This document shows positions 24,801 to 37,635 of a stretch of DNA of 64,000 bases, piece by piece. The notes under the pieces are model-generated. The model searched no databases. It was given only the letters and a program-made list of their open reading frames with translations, and had not been told where the DNA came from. The DNA is from Paralvinella palmiformis (taxonomy: Eukaryota; Annelida; Polychaeta; Terebellida; Alvinellidae): contig JAODUP010000117.1 of NCBI GenBank assembly GCA_025642065.1, forward strand, positions 290,001-354,000, in the 5' to 3' direction. How positions within the stretch are numbered: position 1 is the stretch's first letter; each line of letters starts with the position of its first letter. The translations under genes and the position numbers were made by a program.

Positions 24801-27800
24801 GATCCCTACACAACTGTTATGTTCAACATATTTCATCAACTTCCTAATTTGACATTTCAACATTTTTATATTTACAATAATTCTGACTGAAACTGCTTGT
24901 CACTTTGTTTTCACCAGTTCAGTGATATTCTATTTAGTGACAATTGTTTAGCTGTGCTGCTGTTAAATAACAGTTTTTAAACTTGCTGTTTTACCAGGCA
25001 GCAGTTTTCATGTTTATCGTGACATATTTTGAGTTGGTAAAGTTTATAAGTGTAATGGTGAAATTATGAAGTCATCACTTAAAAATAACACTGTACTGCA
25101 CCGGCTCATAAAAGGGAGCACATATGTGATTACAAATGAGTGTAACATCCCATTGTGATAACAAGAAATATTTTTAATTTGTAGAGTTTTGAAGCTGGAT
25201 TTCGACTATAAATATACACACACAATGCAAGATATGGTGTCTATGTCATGATATTACCAATACAGTTACTAGTAAAACATGGAATAATGGGAAATTCATA
25301 CTGTGGCTCTGCTAATATAATACACGTTTGTGATTGTTTATACTGCTCCAAGCAGTTTGTAGCTGATAGTAAGAGTGAGCTTTGCATTAGAAGTACCAGC
25401 CACAGATATGCGATTAATTAAAAAACAATGTTTTCTGCTTTATTCACACATCTTATAGAACATGTGCAGAAAAAAGAAGACTTGCCCAAACCACCTTGAG
25501 ATGATTATGATTTAATTCCAATGTAGGAGATACCTAGTACAGGTTCATACACTTATGACTAGCCGTATAAGTACAATAGAACCCTGAGACCTAAATAAAA
25601 AAGATACAAGGATATTAAACAATTATTAAACCAACATAAAATGATGAAACAGCACCATTTGTGGTAATGTTTTCAAAAATAGCTAAATACAGCATCAAGA
25701 ATAATTTTGTTAGTAATTCTCTAACAAAAAGAAAGGTTGATTGACTATGAATACAATATCATAATACCTTATTCTAAATACAAAACCTTGCCAGTTCCTT
25801 GGTGTCTACCAATATATAAGAAAACATTATGTAAAAGAATGTTTCCTGAAGCCCTGGATAGGTTTTCTATAAACACAACTCCAGTAAAACAAATCCAGTT
25901 ACAAAATTCTCATACCTGGTAATTACTTCTGTAAAATTTTGCAATATTTCCTAAAGTAGATCTATCACTAGACATATCAGTCAGAGTCAGCTTAGACTAC
26001 TTAACAGATGTGAAAGCTAAAACGAAAATTATATCATTTTCACTTGTTCTAATTAATTCAGCACTTCATTCTAGATGTAGAATACAGAGGCTATAAGTAA
26101 CAGTTCCTTGATTTGTACGTAAACAGATACAGGATCTAGTGAATTTTAGTATAAATATTGCTGGTAAAGTAAATATGTTACAACCAAACTAGTTCTGCTA
26201 TTTGGGCAGAGTTAAATTTCTGCATTTTCCTATTGCTGCTCCTGATTGGAAGTAATAGAATTATAAATACATTATTTAAATGTAGTGTGTCCTTTATTTT
26301 CAATTCATATAGCAATCAGAATTATATACGATCTACACCACAAAGCCTGTGCATATACCTTACACTATAACATAAAATACACACCCACTGTAGTTCATCT
26401 GAACTGGAATATCTGAAAAACAGAATGTAGTTTACACTAGCAATGTTCTTCTGGTCTGAACTTGCCCAAATCTTTCGCTAATGGCATCAGTTTGTGAAAA
26501 CCAGAACTTGTATATTCTGAATACCAGCTGACCTTTCTGCTCCAATTCTAGGTTTTCAAAAAAGTGAGCATTGAAAAAATCTAGCCAAACCATAATCATG
26601 ACCCTTTCATCTTTTAGTACTGAACGGCTAACCTCTAGTTTTGCTGTTTTCTATTTAATAAACAACACACAGACTTCTACAAGTCTTTGGTTTGATTATT
26701 TCACCAGTCTGCTGTAAACTGTGTAAGGTGTGATAAAAACATTACACGGTAGTGAGGTTTGAAATAGCTTGTTGCTGTTAACAAATCCTATAATGAACAA
26801 AATAATCATCTTCTCACACATGTACACACACACACACCACAAATTGTCCAACATTATGTTGCTTCAGACAGCAAGAACACTTCAGTTTAAACAGTGACTG
26901 TTTTACATTTGTCAACATTTGATGGTGAATGATATATACGCAGCAGAGCTTTATAATCATTGTAACTTAGTAGGTTTATTCATCACAAAACAAATTCATC
27001 CAGACTACGTCAGCTCAGTTTTCTTCTCGCAAATTATTCCTTCAAAATGTGACTACGTTATGACTCTTTATATCAAAATGCTGAGATAAAATGGAAAGAA
27101 TGACATACAGAATGATCAGGGCAGTGTCTAACTAGAGCACCATTTACCCTGTTCATGCTCCTGAATAACTGTTGTCACACTATTACTACTACTAGAGTTA
27201 GTGAGCTCCGGTGGCCTAGTGGTTAAACACCCAGCACTTGTAATCAGTTACATGATTTCAAGTAATTGTAATCACCATTTCCAGATGTAATCGTAATCAG
27301 TGATTACTGTCATGATTACACGAGGTGTTTGATTATTTACCATATTATATCATGCCAGGGATAATGGTTTGGTATGTAAAATAAAAGATAACAATAGAAC
27401 TGATTTACCCATTGACCGACTGCTGTCATATTTATACACTGGCTGATTTGTCAGTTTATTTGTTCTATGAACATGAAAGCCAAATCTGTTAAAACACTGC
27501 TTCAGATGTTGCTGCTATTATAATTCATATAAACAGGCATTTCAGATTAACTCATGTTGTTTTCACACGGTTAAGCCCAAGTTAGTCAGACACAACCAGC
27601 AATCATGCATGGCTTCTTTGCGACACCTTCGTTTTAGCTACAACTCCAAACGAACCTGATGGGCCAACAGTCAGATGACAAGCAGCCAATTAAATTAACG
27701 CATGCAATAGTGAACATAAACAAGGCTACATCATTAGATGAAGATCAAACGTCGGAATTGGGAGGTGGCAGAGTTATAGAAGAACAATATAATTTAAAGC

Positions 27801-30800
27801 ATAGCAATAATTTAAGATTGAAAAAGTGGTCAAGTTACAAAGGGGGTTGAAGTTGGAGGTTTGACTATATTCTAATTATCCTATTTATTATATAGACCTT
27901 ACCTGGCTGTAGTCATGCCACACATGATGCATTTCGTTACTAAATATATATTAATTTCTATTGATATTTGCACTAATCTCAATTATCTCTATAAATACCT
28001 ATGCATTCATGACAAATGCATTACTTGCTCCTTTGCCCTATGGTCAATATTGATCTCAGAAATATTAAAACAAAGCCTCTTGTACATTTTCATTTCAAGA
28101 ACATACCATAAAATGTGTCTGGTTCCTACAAAGCAACATGTTAACACTAGCATGTTTATATCTGTATTATACATGTAACTGAGTAAATATTTATGAAGAA
28201 TCACATTCATGTTTATGTTATATACATTGTAATCATGATTACATTACAATGTAATCACGATCAATTTCATTCAGAATGAACATAGTTGTAATCACTCAAG
28301 TAATCGTAATCAATTACCTTAGTCCTGTAATCACCCCAACCCTGATATATACTATAGTATTGATAATAACAATACATATTGTTGTCATATTTTAATCAAT
28401 TTCTGTAGGGATGGCTCTGCATCAACAACATACTGCTTTAAGGAGAATTCCGCAGACAAAAACCTGACATTGGTGGAGTACAACTCGGAGTCGGAGAACT
28501 CAAGTGATGAAGGAGTGATATCTCCGATCTCAGAATTGCCATCTCCAACACTGCAACAGAATACTGGCTTTCAGGAACAGTGGCTTCTCTATGACCGACA
28601 GGAAAAGGAAGATGACTTTGGGATACGAAACAAACAGGTGACTGAAACAAAGTGAAAGGAAAGGCTAGATTAATTGCTGAATCAAACTTCGCTCAATCTC
28701 TGATAATAGTACCATTTAAAATCCATATTTGATGCTTAGTTTTATTTCTAGTGTAATCTCTGTCCACAATAATCATATAATGCTTAAGGCACATATATAG
28801 ATTCTGGTGACTTATTGTTGTAAAATATTTATATCTGCCAGAATCGATGCTTTCAGGTATCCATTTCCCCATCAAAGTATCTATCAATCTGTGATCATGT
28901 TCTGGTAATCATGTTTGTTTATGATAATCGTGAATCTCTACAAACACAGATGATATTTGCGAAAAAAGGTATTGCTCATTTTGTCTCCTCAATATTTTCT
29001 TGTCTTCCCATAGGCGTTTTTTTTACCTTTTTAAGATACAAATTTTTCTAGCCATGTCTGATGAGATGTTTTTGAACTATTTAAATAAATGAATTCTACA
29101 CACAGAATACGATTCTCAAAGATGGCATAATCCTAATACATGTATGAACATGAACATAATCCCCCAACCAATAGTACCAGATATCTTTTCTAGCCAAAAC
29201 CCCAATTGGTAGAAAAGGGTATATTTTGATGGTTTGGTTTTGAATTTGATGTGAATTTATATTACCTAAAACAAAAACATATTTTTTTACCATTGATTCT
29301 ATATATATCAGACTTTAACACTAGTGCTCTTACAATCGTCACCTTTGTGCCCTGCCACTGAAACGTCTGTCATTTTACAGTATCACCCGAGAAGTCAAAC
29401 TTAGAATACTGTGGCAACACTTCTAACAATATGTTACTAAAGTCGGTATCCATTATGTATTACCATATATACGTGATTATAGGCCGCATGTGTGTATAAG
29501 ACGCACCAGGTTTTTGTACCAATAACCCCCACCCCTAGAGTTGAACCAGTGTATAAGTCGCACTAAAATCAGCAAATTTATTAAAAGCCCCAAAATTCAT
29601 CATCATCACTATCTTCAATGAACATCTGTTGTATCTGTTCATGTGTCATCATATATATCGTCACCTTCTTCATCTGAGTCAGTGTCAGATTTGTCATGCT
29701 GTTCGTCCCACTATATATTCTTTTCCATGCCATCTAAATCATTGCTGATAGAGCACTTCTTATGCCAGGGTTGATTTAATCCCGGGCTGTTTTCACCCAC
29801 TGTGTGACGATAGGTAAGGTAACAACGGCCGCTTCAGGTTGTCTGCTGCTGTGCGTTCGTTTGGGTAATGCTGTTTGAAGTAGTTTATTAATAGTTCCCA
29901 TGTGCCAGCTTTGGAAGTAATTAACACATTGTTTGCTGTAATCGTTTTCCTTTGATGTGGGTTCTATGGTCATTCTTTGTGTGGCCTCATTTGCTGTTCC
30001 GTTCAATTACACATGCTCACACATTTCGATAGTATTGACATGTCTTAGATAGACCAAAAATAAAATCTGCCTCTAATAGTTTATGGAGGCTGCCGTATTG
30101 GTCATAGTGCCCCCGTTTTCATATCGCAGCCTATTTGGACCTACACCGATTTGTAGAATCAGATTGTCATACTTTATTGGATTCCTGTGCTTTCAGGATC
30201 TTTGTGCATCAAACAGATTAATTGCGATCCGGATCATTTGACACCCCTAGATAATAAATCATGTACTGGCCATTCCCTGATGGCCTTGGTACCAGCGACA
30301 GTCTGACCCTGACTACATTACCCATAAATTATTACTTGACAACAGGCCGACACCACGCTACTCACTGGCGGTTATCATGATTAAGTTTGGCTTCAAAAGA
30401 CAACAGTGAAAACACACCTAATTAATTTGTTTGTTCTTTTTTCTAGGTTTACATGCGTGTTGAAGAAATACGCCGTACCGTAGATCTGTTAGAAGCGTTG
30501 AATGCTGGGAAGGAGGTACGCAATGTGTTAGGACTGCACTTTGATCTGAGACAGCTAAAGGTATGAGGAGTTTGTCTCTGATGTTCAAATTTTAATCATC
30601 CATTTGTTTTGGTATCTTACACACTTTTGTACAGTCTGGTCTCTTTTATTTTCCATTCTTTGTGTGTGATAATTGTACTAAATATATTATACCACCTACC
30701 CCTCTATTTAATCTGTACATAGATTTCTCTCACTGAAGAAAAGATTATTCAATGAATCTGTCTATATTTTAGGGATGTATGGATTTGAATCGTGTTGCTG

Positions 30801-33426
30801 TTGTGGGACATTCATTTGGTGGAGCCACCACTATTGCAGCTTTGGCTTTGGAAAAAAGGTTCAGGTACTAAACATTTATGAACACTTACTGTGAGTTGAC
30901 AAAATTAAAGAAGTAAAATTGTCTGCATCAGTGACGAGTTAATTCACTTAAGCTGTTGGTAATGTACCATGATTTAAACTTCCAAGTCATAATATCAAAT
31001 CCTACTATTACCTGTATTTTTCATTGTGTTATTTCTGGAGATAGTGACTCATTGGCTGTCTGTTTCATTGATGACTAGTGCCAAAGTTAACTCATACAAT
31101 TACTCACTCAGCACATTTTGAATACACTAAATTAGAGCTTTATTAAAATTCAGTAACGATAATAATCATTATTGTTGTTTTATTTTAATTTCATAGATGT
31201 GGTGTTGCATTAGACAGCTGGATGTTGCCACTGGATGAAGACTTGTACAAGAAGGTCGATCAGCCATTATTGCTGATTAACACTGAGACATTTCAATGGC
31301 CAGATAATGTCCATGATATGTACAAACTGGATGTGAACAACAAAAGGAATGACCGTGTACTAATCACAATCAGGTTTGGAATCTAGTAAATACTAGTGTA
31401 GCATTTTAAATTATCTTTATAGATATAGATAGATAGATATTTATTTCCATTTCCAAACATATACACACAGGTCATATATTAAATGAAAACAATGGCATAT
31501 TGATAACAATGTTGGAAATGGGGGTGAGAAATATAACCCATACAGGTTGTCTTCCCACTTATTATTATTATTATTATTATAATTATTGCTAAATATAATC
31601 ACTGATCTGGTTAATTGCTGATAAAAGGCAGAACTAAGTACCAGAGTGCTGAAGTGAACATTGGTGACAGAACTGTTTACTGCACCGCTGAAGGTCACGT
31701 GACTTTGTGGTTTTAACTGTCACTTGACTTAAGTATTAAAGAGTAAGAGATCTATTTCAGTTATTTTATGTTCAGAATAAAACAGTTTTGAGTTGAGTCG
31801 CTGACGAGATTTTCTCTGACCCGTACCATCTAGTGATTGTGTTGTTTATGCCATGTTTGTTTGTTTGTTTTATTTATTTATAGAGGAACCTGCCATCAGA
31901 GTCACTCGGATTTCCAGTTTTTTGTTCCAAGCAAGCTCGCTCGATTGTTGGAGTTGAGACATGCACTGTCGCCAAAGATTGCCATGGAAATCAACAACAA
32001 AGCTACCCTGGGCTTTCTCTCGAAACATCTAGGTAAGAGGATGAATAATTGATGAATAGACTGAAGAGCGAAATGTGACGCAGACCTCTAGTATCAAGCT
32101 CTCAAATCCCGCCCAAAACAGTGTGTGCGGGTTGTTACCATTCAGAGTCACCCATTTAGTGGCTGTAAAACAGTAATATTTCATAGTTCCTTACTGTGGG
32201 TGAGAATGTTATAAAACCTCTATATGCCCTTATCATTTTTCAAATACAGGACGTGCTGATATATCCTATTTAAGTTTTTGCCAATCCCCAATGCTATCGG
32301 GCTGCCAGAAAGTTTATTTTTTGGTGGTATTCCTGTTGGTGGGGGAACTTCGCTAAAAAACAAATTATGGCTCCCAACTTGTACTTATCTTCATCATTAG
32401 CATCAACAGCATCATTATCTTCAACACCATCATTATTGTCCATCTGAACATCAGAGATTGTGATGGTTTAGTTAGGATTGTTGACTGATAAGGAGTGTTA
32501 TACTGTATGTTAGCGGTAAGTTTATAATCATTTTAAAGGCAGGATAGCTCATTTGAAAGAATTTATCAGAAAGAATCTCTTATATCATTGCTAAACATTT
32601 TCACCGATCACTATAGGCCAGGCTGCTATGGAAATGAAATTGTGGACATTTGGTTTTATGAAGTCGTCTGAGTCGGATAAAGTTGTTTTTTAATTAATGC
32701 ATCCACCGGTCATTTGTTTCATTTTTTCACACATCCAAATTCATTCAGTTTAGGGTATGTGATCTCACTAAAACCTAGATAAAGGGCATAACGTGAATGC
32801 TTTATTACATATTTTTTATTATTTATTACCGGTATCTTACAGTCATGTTTTAGATAACAGTCTGGCAGAAGTTGAGAAAATGTAGTACCAACTACATCAG
32901 TCGTATACACAATGGCAGAAGGTTACTGACTGCTAAAAAATAAATGTTTTCTTGTTATATTAAGAATTTATAAAAAAGAGTTGCACTGATAGTTCAGTGG
33001 TTAGAGTACTGCATTGAAAAAATGTAAGGTTACTGTTCAAACCTGAGTCGGACTTGTTTTGGTGGTATGTTATCCCAGGGAGTCTTTATTGGGTCAGGTA
33101 TCTCAGATGTGATGAGCACTGGAGCTAAACAAAATACTCATTTGCTTACTTCTGAAAAACAATTCTTTGAGCATAGACGTTGACCTAATGACAAGTTATA
33201 TGCAGGGTTGTTGTATAAAATAATTATAGTATTAAATAAATGAATGGTGTTAAATCATTATCTGATAGTGCAATCAATTTAGAACACCATAACATAGCTT
33301 TTTATTGATTTTTCAGACATTCCAGATGAGGATCACCATGAGAACCTGCTGTTAGGAGAACATCCCCTGATCATTCTTGGAACTAATTTAGATGTAACTG
33401 CTGATGACCAAGTACTTCCTGTTTAA
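16005..33426 (+). CDS. PAFAH2: platelet-activating factor acetylhydrolase (PAFAH2/PLA2G7 family), 9 exons, 480 aa
   Basis: Exons: 16005-16295, 22599-22713, 24289-24454, 28409-28637, 30447-30560, 30773-30864, 31197-31373, 31884-32032, 33317-33426. All junctions are GT-AG with closed phase, ending TAA. The enzyme hydrolyses the sn-2 acetyl or short oxidised acyl chain of phospholipids. The lipase elbow GHSFGG gives nucleophile Ser319, LDSWM gives Asp342 and CHQSHSDF gives His399, so the triad is intact. [35 protein letters not shown] and [10 protein letters not shown] align with human PAFAH2. There is no signal peptide, so it is intracellular PAFAH2-like rather than plasma PLA2G7. The first about 65 residues are very basic and lack the N-myristoylation glycine of vertebrate PAFAH2. 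Exon 4 adds an acidic Ser-rich loop of about 30 residues. Introns hold SINEs, a LINE relic, a hAT-like element and a pogo-like relic. Confidence 0.93.
17953..18140 (+). repeat. tRNA-derived SINE, family B, near full length
   Basis: This is the best family B copy. The A-box-like GTTCAAGCGGTAGCATG and B-box GTTCGAATC are followed by the conserved core (TTTCATCTTTGACCTCA, ATTACCTTTGGAGGTC, CACAAAAGTGACCATAAAAC) and a CAT/ATA tail. It lies in PAFAH2 intron 1. Confidence 0.8.
20470..20700 (+). mobile_element. LINE 3'-end relic (reverse transcriptase C-terminus)
   Basis: Translation around 20472-20565 resembles the conserved end of LINE ORF2 (leucine-asparagine, then EEIKNA, SLEEF and LFKTHIF), in which active copies read LWN-LP-EIR-SLE-FK-LKTHLF. 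A stop stands where Trp is expected. The copy ends in a TATTATTATTATAATTAT tail. It is a 5'-truncated dead insertion in PAFAH2 intron 1. Confidence 0.55.
21855..21930 (-). repeat. SINE family B, 3' fragment
   Basis: Minus-strand copy of the family B 3' core: ATGATTGGTGTTTTACGGCC, then ACTTTTGTGCACATGG and the ACCTCCAAA block. The tRNA head is absent. Confidence 0.65.
22127..22294 (+). repeat. tRNA-derived SINE, family A
   Basis: The head has an A-box-like CAATGGTTAGAGCA and a B-box-like GGTTCAGTTCC, followed by a body with ATATTTCCCCAGGCAGTC and GCTCTGTTCC. Related copies lie at 32978 (plus) and at 38025, 40035 and 43795 (minus), with a short fragment at 27202-27236 and a body-only fragment at about 34260-34370. 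Confidence 0.75.
22266..22530 (-). other. unidentified open reading frame, possible captured exon or mobile-element fragment
   Basis: A minus-strand frame runs for about 85 codons and contains [34 protein letters not shown] and [19 protein letters not shown]. The composition looks like a folded globular protein, unlike the low-complexity frames elsewhere. The 3' end overlaps the family A SINE, so the original reading frame was probably truncated by it. I do not recognise the family. Confidence 0.35.
27232..28344. mobile_element. hAT-like element rich in GTAATC motifs
   Basis: The right end on the minus strand reads CAGGGTTGGGGTGATTACAG followed by several GATTAC repeats. The left end has the inverted set of GTAATC/GATTAC motifs (27238-27330) but lacks a clean CAGGG terminus, so it may be truncated against a family A SINE fragment. 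A 63-codon frame (27659-27850) has no recognisable domain. It occupies most of PAFAH2 intron 3. Confidence 0.5.
29461..30010 (-). mobile_element. pogo/Tigger-like transposase 3' relic with one terminal repeat
   Basis: On the minus strand 30006-29590 encodes the end of a pogo-group transposase. An open frame ends [14 protein letters not shown] downstream segment carries CSISNDLDG then [15 protein letters not shown], and the last 16 codons read [19 protein letters not shown]. These are joined only across nonsense codons and a one-base frameshift near 29650, so it is dead. Beyond the stop, about 29461-29575, are two copies of a GTATAAG(A/T)CGCAC terminal motif. No matching opposite terminus was found; the element is 5'-truncated. 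It lies in PAFAH2 intron 4. Confidence 0.65.
32978..33165 (+). repeat. tRNA-derived SINE, family A
   Basis: The head GTTCAGTGGTTAGAGTACTG (A-box region) and GTTCAAACCTGAG (B box) precede the body with TATCCCAGGGAGTC. It lies in the last intron of PAFAH2. Confidence 0.65.
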
Positions 33427-36280
33427 ATTATCAATATGAAGTGTACGCTGCTCATCGAGAACTGTCTGTCTGGAGTAAGAGCTACAACTGTATTTATCAT
33501 GTGTGATACTATAAACCACTTGCGTGCTTGATTTTGTTCACTCCTAAGCTATAGAATTCTGCTATGACAAATACGGTAGCTAAAGTGCATTGTGTATGAG
33601 CTTTATTTTCTTTTAATGTTTGACAGACATTGCAAGATCTGAATCTGATTCAGTGTTTGATGTTAGCCATAACCGAAACAATTTATGTGCCACTTTGAAG
33701 CCATGCTGTGTTTTCTGATGAACGAGGCATCAGAATCAAATTAATTCTGTGATAAAAGCAAACTTGGTATGATGTGGATGTAACATTTGTTTATCGAACT
33801 CCGTGTTGTATTGTTTAGTACTGCAAAAGATGTTTTAAATTCCAGTGAGATGCACTGAATATGAAACTAATTGGCTCTTTTTGGTGGTAGCCTATAACTA
33901 TGTATTGTACTGCTGATTTGTACTCAATATTATTGTCAGTTTGGAATGTTTAATTTAGATAGAATGCCATGCATCAAAGTTGGTGTGTATGTGTAGAGAG
34001 AGAGAGATGCCATATTCATATATCTTTTGTGTCGCAGTATATATTATTGTTTTAGACGTTTATGAGCATTATCACCTATGTTTTGTCTGTTGAAGTTGTC
34101 TTGATTTGTTTTGTTATAAACACTGTTGTCAGTGAACATTGGTGCAGTGATCCTTCATTAGAGCATTGGTAAGAGACTTTTGTAGGGGTAGCCAGGTGTA
34201 GCCATCACCAGAGATAAACAAAGAACTGACTCCACAAGTGATGGACTGAGTTATGTGTGAACTGAAGGTTATTTCACCATCATCGAGTTCAGGAAATTCC
34301 AAGCCCCCTCAGCCATATGTCCAAACTGTGATTGTTGCCTAGGTTAAACAAAACCAGTCACTCACTCACCTTGAAAAGGTTTATTGCTGCGGCAATATAT
34401 TTGACAAATATGACAAAATCTGCTGATCCACTGAAATGTTTGTGCTTTGGTTTTCATGTGTGATTTACTCTCGACCCTTATGTTTGGGAATGTTTACTGA
34501 ATGGACAGAGTTGTATTCTCAATGAGGGTCACATGTGGACTAGTTGACTCAAACAGTTTGAAAGTTCACCATGCTTGCTGTCATCTGCTAAACGCTGATC
34601 AGCAACCATTTGGCAGTGTTTAAGTTTTATTGCTCACGAACTGAGAAAATCATGTTAACATCTTTTACAGAAACTTGTACTTGTCAGTTAGCAGACTTAG
34701 GCCCATTTTGTCTAAAGTTTAGCCTGTGCTATAATGACTGAATACCATCAGATTATTATATGTACAATGAACAGGATTGGGGATTGTTTGTAATTAGCCA
34801 TGTTTAAATGTGTGCATCTTGCCATCTATTCACTGAACAAAAACAGCAATTTGTTTGTGTAGTTGACGAGGATTAGTTATGCTTTATTAGAGGGTATATT
34901 CTGTTAAAATGGTTATATAATTTTTAATGCGATTAATCATATATTTTGTATATGATTATTTACCACGATAGAATTAGTGATCTGTTCATTTCGTGTTTTT
35001 ATGAACAGCTGTGAAGCGAATCGCATTTTGTTTTCTTCCATTGTGTGATGTTGATGATAAATTTTTGTTGTCCAGATATTCGTACTGTGAAGTGGTTATT
35101 ATTGTGATACATGAGTGTAGGATAATTAGAGATACTCAGATCTTAAGTTCGTGAGAGTTATCATTTGTCAGTAGCCGGAGACATCTAGGACTGTGATCTG
35201 ATTATCAGAAAGAGGTGATACATTAATTTATTGGGTTTTTTTTTATTGTATAAATTTTATATTAAACGTTAGTGTACTTTTGACATATCCATGGGGCATG
35301 TTAAGTGTAAAGTATTTTTTATTAAGACCGATACCACACTGTATGATCTGCTAAAAAAGCCATCCAAGTAATTTAACCTATTTGTTGGCAGTTAGCATTC
35401 ACATTTGTATGTATCCTGGCCTATGTATTTGGTATTGTCAGTTGGTAAGAAAAGTATACTTTTGGTCATGTTCACCTAAATGACCATTATAATATAATTG
35501 TTATATATAGGTCCAGGTAACTGATGATGTCTTTCCACTTTTATTCTGCTGACCAAATGTCAAATAACCAGAAGACCTCAGCAAAACTTGTTACATGTGC
35601 ATATGTTTCATTTTTATGTTGAACGACACGTTATTAAGATGATTGCTTTTGCACTTAGTTTTGGTGTATTATAAACTCTTTTTTTTTCGTTGTTTATTTA
35701 CTCATATTAGCAGTTTTTAGTAGCATTTCTTAGCCTCGGTTAATTTAGCTCCTGCTTTGTTTCGTTTACAAGTGATCTTAACATCTACTGAACCAGTCTG
35801 TGTATGGTATCCAGTTCATTTGATTCCATTACAGTTGGAGCCTTCAGTCAGAAAGGCCTCTAACAACTTGTATGTGTTCAGGAGTTGAACACATCAACCG
35901 TCGTGTTATTCCCAGATTATTTTTGTATGTCAGCTGGTGTTCATTTAAATCTTTCGTGAATTAAGTATTTGATATAAAACATATTTTTAATTACCTTGTA
36001 TTTGCAATGTGTTCAATTCAAATGGTTACAGCGAGAGCCACACATCTCTGTGCAAGTACAATCGTGTAAAAGATACTTATTTGTACAGAAGTGGATGAAC
36101 AGTGCTAGAACACATCATGTGATTATTCAAAGTATTTTAAGCCACATCTTTCTCACATAAGACTATTTAAAATGGCTTATTTTGTAGGGGACTATATTTT
36201 TTTAAACCAGATCATATCAGGTAATTTCACTTTTGTTTCTGTCATATATATTACTTTTCAATAAAATATTTTGCTACACA
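33427..36280 (+). other. PAFAH2: long 3' UTR of PAFAH2
   Basis: No open frame or splice pattern follows the stop codon, and the first well-formed cleavage signal is AATAAA at 36260. The inferred 3' UTR is therefore about 2.85 kb, AT-rich with TTTTAT and TGTA motifs. It includes a body fragment of SINE family A near 34260-34370. Shorter forms using variant signals cannot be excluded. Confidence 0.5.
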
Positions 36281-36300
36281 AAGGTTGTGTGTGTATGTGC
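36260..36300 (+). terminator. PAFAH2: poly(A) signal and GU-rich element of PAFAH2
   Basis: AATAAA at 36260-36265 is followed about 15 bases later by GGTTGTGTGTGTATGTG, a typical downstream GU-rich element, giving a cleavage site near 36280. Confidence 0.65.
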
Positions 36301-37200
36301 ATGATGTATTCATATTCCAAAATAATCACAATAGCAGATATAGTTTTTAATTAGAACAGATGTACAAAATGCATCTATTTCCTCTGATGGTTGAACACAA
36401 GGTATTTCAATAATATGATACATAAGGCTTCAAAAGTCAATGACATCATCCATTTGAGAGTAGCTGGAGCTGAACTGGATTTAAATTTCTTCAACTTAAT
36501 ATTCTTAAAACATCAACTACCTATGGTAACAAGGCGATAGACTCGGTGCATCTGTGTTGTACAAATCTACTTTTGCTGTAGCTCTCACATACATAGTGAT
36601 TTTAGAGACGTTTTGGATTCCATGTTTCTACTGCATCACGTTCCCTTGGAGACGTGCAGACATATACATTCTGGTAACAAGAGACTAATCTTCTCGTGTA
36701 TATAAAATCCTACTCTGATACCTAATTCAAGATATAAAATAATAGAGTAATTTGATTAAAGTACCCTTATTACCAGGAGTCATTTAAAGGCAATGTACTG
36801 ATAGTGAAACCCCAAGTATGAGTTACCTAAAACGTACGAGAAAGTTTAAATTTTCCATTAAAAAGAATCCTTGAATAGGGGATTCAGCTCAGAATTATAC
36901 CCTTTTAATATACAGTCAAGCCAGATTTGACACCCACCCATGTATAGTGGCCAGCTGTTTGTTCATTAACCTATTTAATATTAGGCCATAACTTTTTGTT
37001 AGTCCGAGACATTTCTCATTGACAAAGGTTACCCCAGAATTTAGGTATTCAAGCTACTTCTCTAACTAGACAACATTTATCTCAAATACAAAGTGAATAA
37101 ATTTAACTGAAGCTCAATATGCATTAAGAATGGTATATAGAATTATAAAGGCTAACGATCAACTATTCTGATGAACTGATATGAAACTCTATGTGCCTGT
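36301..37200. other. intergenic gap between converging PAFAH2 and TAF5L
   Basis: AT-rich sequence between the two 3' ends. No gene or clear repeat was recognised. Confidence 0.4.
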
Positions 37201-37206
37201 TTTATT
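37201..37206 (-). terminator. TAF5L: candidate poly(A) signal AATAAA of TAF5L
   Basis: Plus-strand TTTATT reads AATAAA on the minus strand, about 430 bases after the TAF5L stop codon at 37636. The intervening 3' UTR contains a (TA)n/(CA)n microsatellite at about 37400-37436. Confidence 0.4.
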
Positions 37207-37400
37207 CCTGTATTACTTTGGGGGGGGAGAACCTTGTCAACGTATCAGGTTTATGGCTTTCTTCTCAGTGCTACAACAGTTTAAGTTTATAAGTCATAAT
37301 TGTAACATGCTGAATAAATAAATGTCTAATTATCTCAAAATGACTGTAACATCACACATTCTATAAAGTGTACAGTTTACAAATTATAAAAATAATTCAT

Positions 37401-37436
<36 letters not shown>

Positions 37437-37635
37437 GGCAGGCATTTCAAATGGGTACAGTAAAACACACATACACAGTTATTCATTCCATAAAGATATA
37501 TTTCCAAACTATGAAATAACGATTTACAGTGAAAGAACATTATCTTGCAGCCAACGAAATAAAGAAAATGAAGGAGTATCTGGTGGAAAACAGCTGACAT
37601 TGTGCTGCCACCTAGTGGGTGCTGATGGGCAATGA

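Noticed and set aside
16005..33426. Secreted plasma PAF-AH (PLA2G7)
   Set aside because: There is no signal peptide; the N-terminus is basic and hydrophilic, so an intracellular PAFAH2-like enzyme is more likely.
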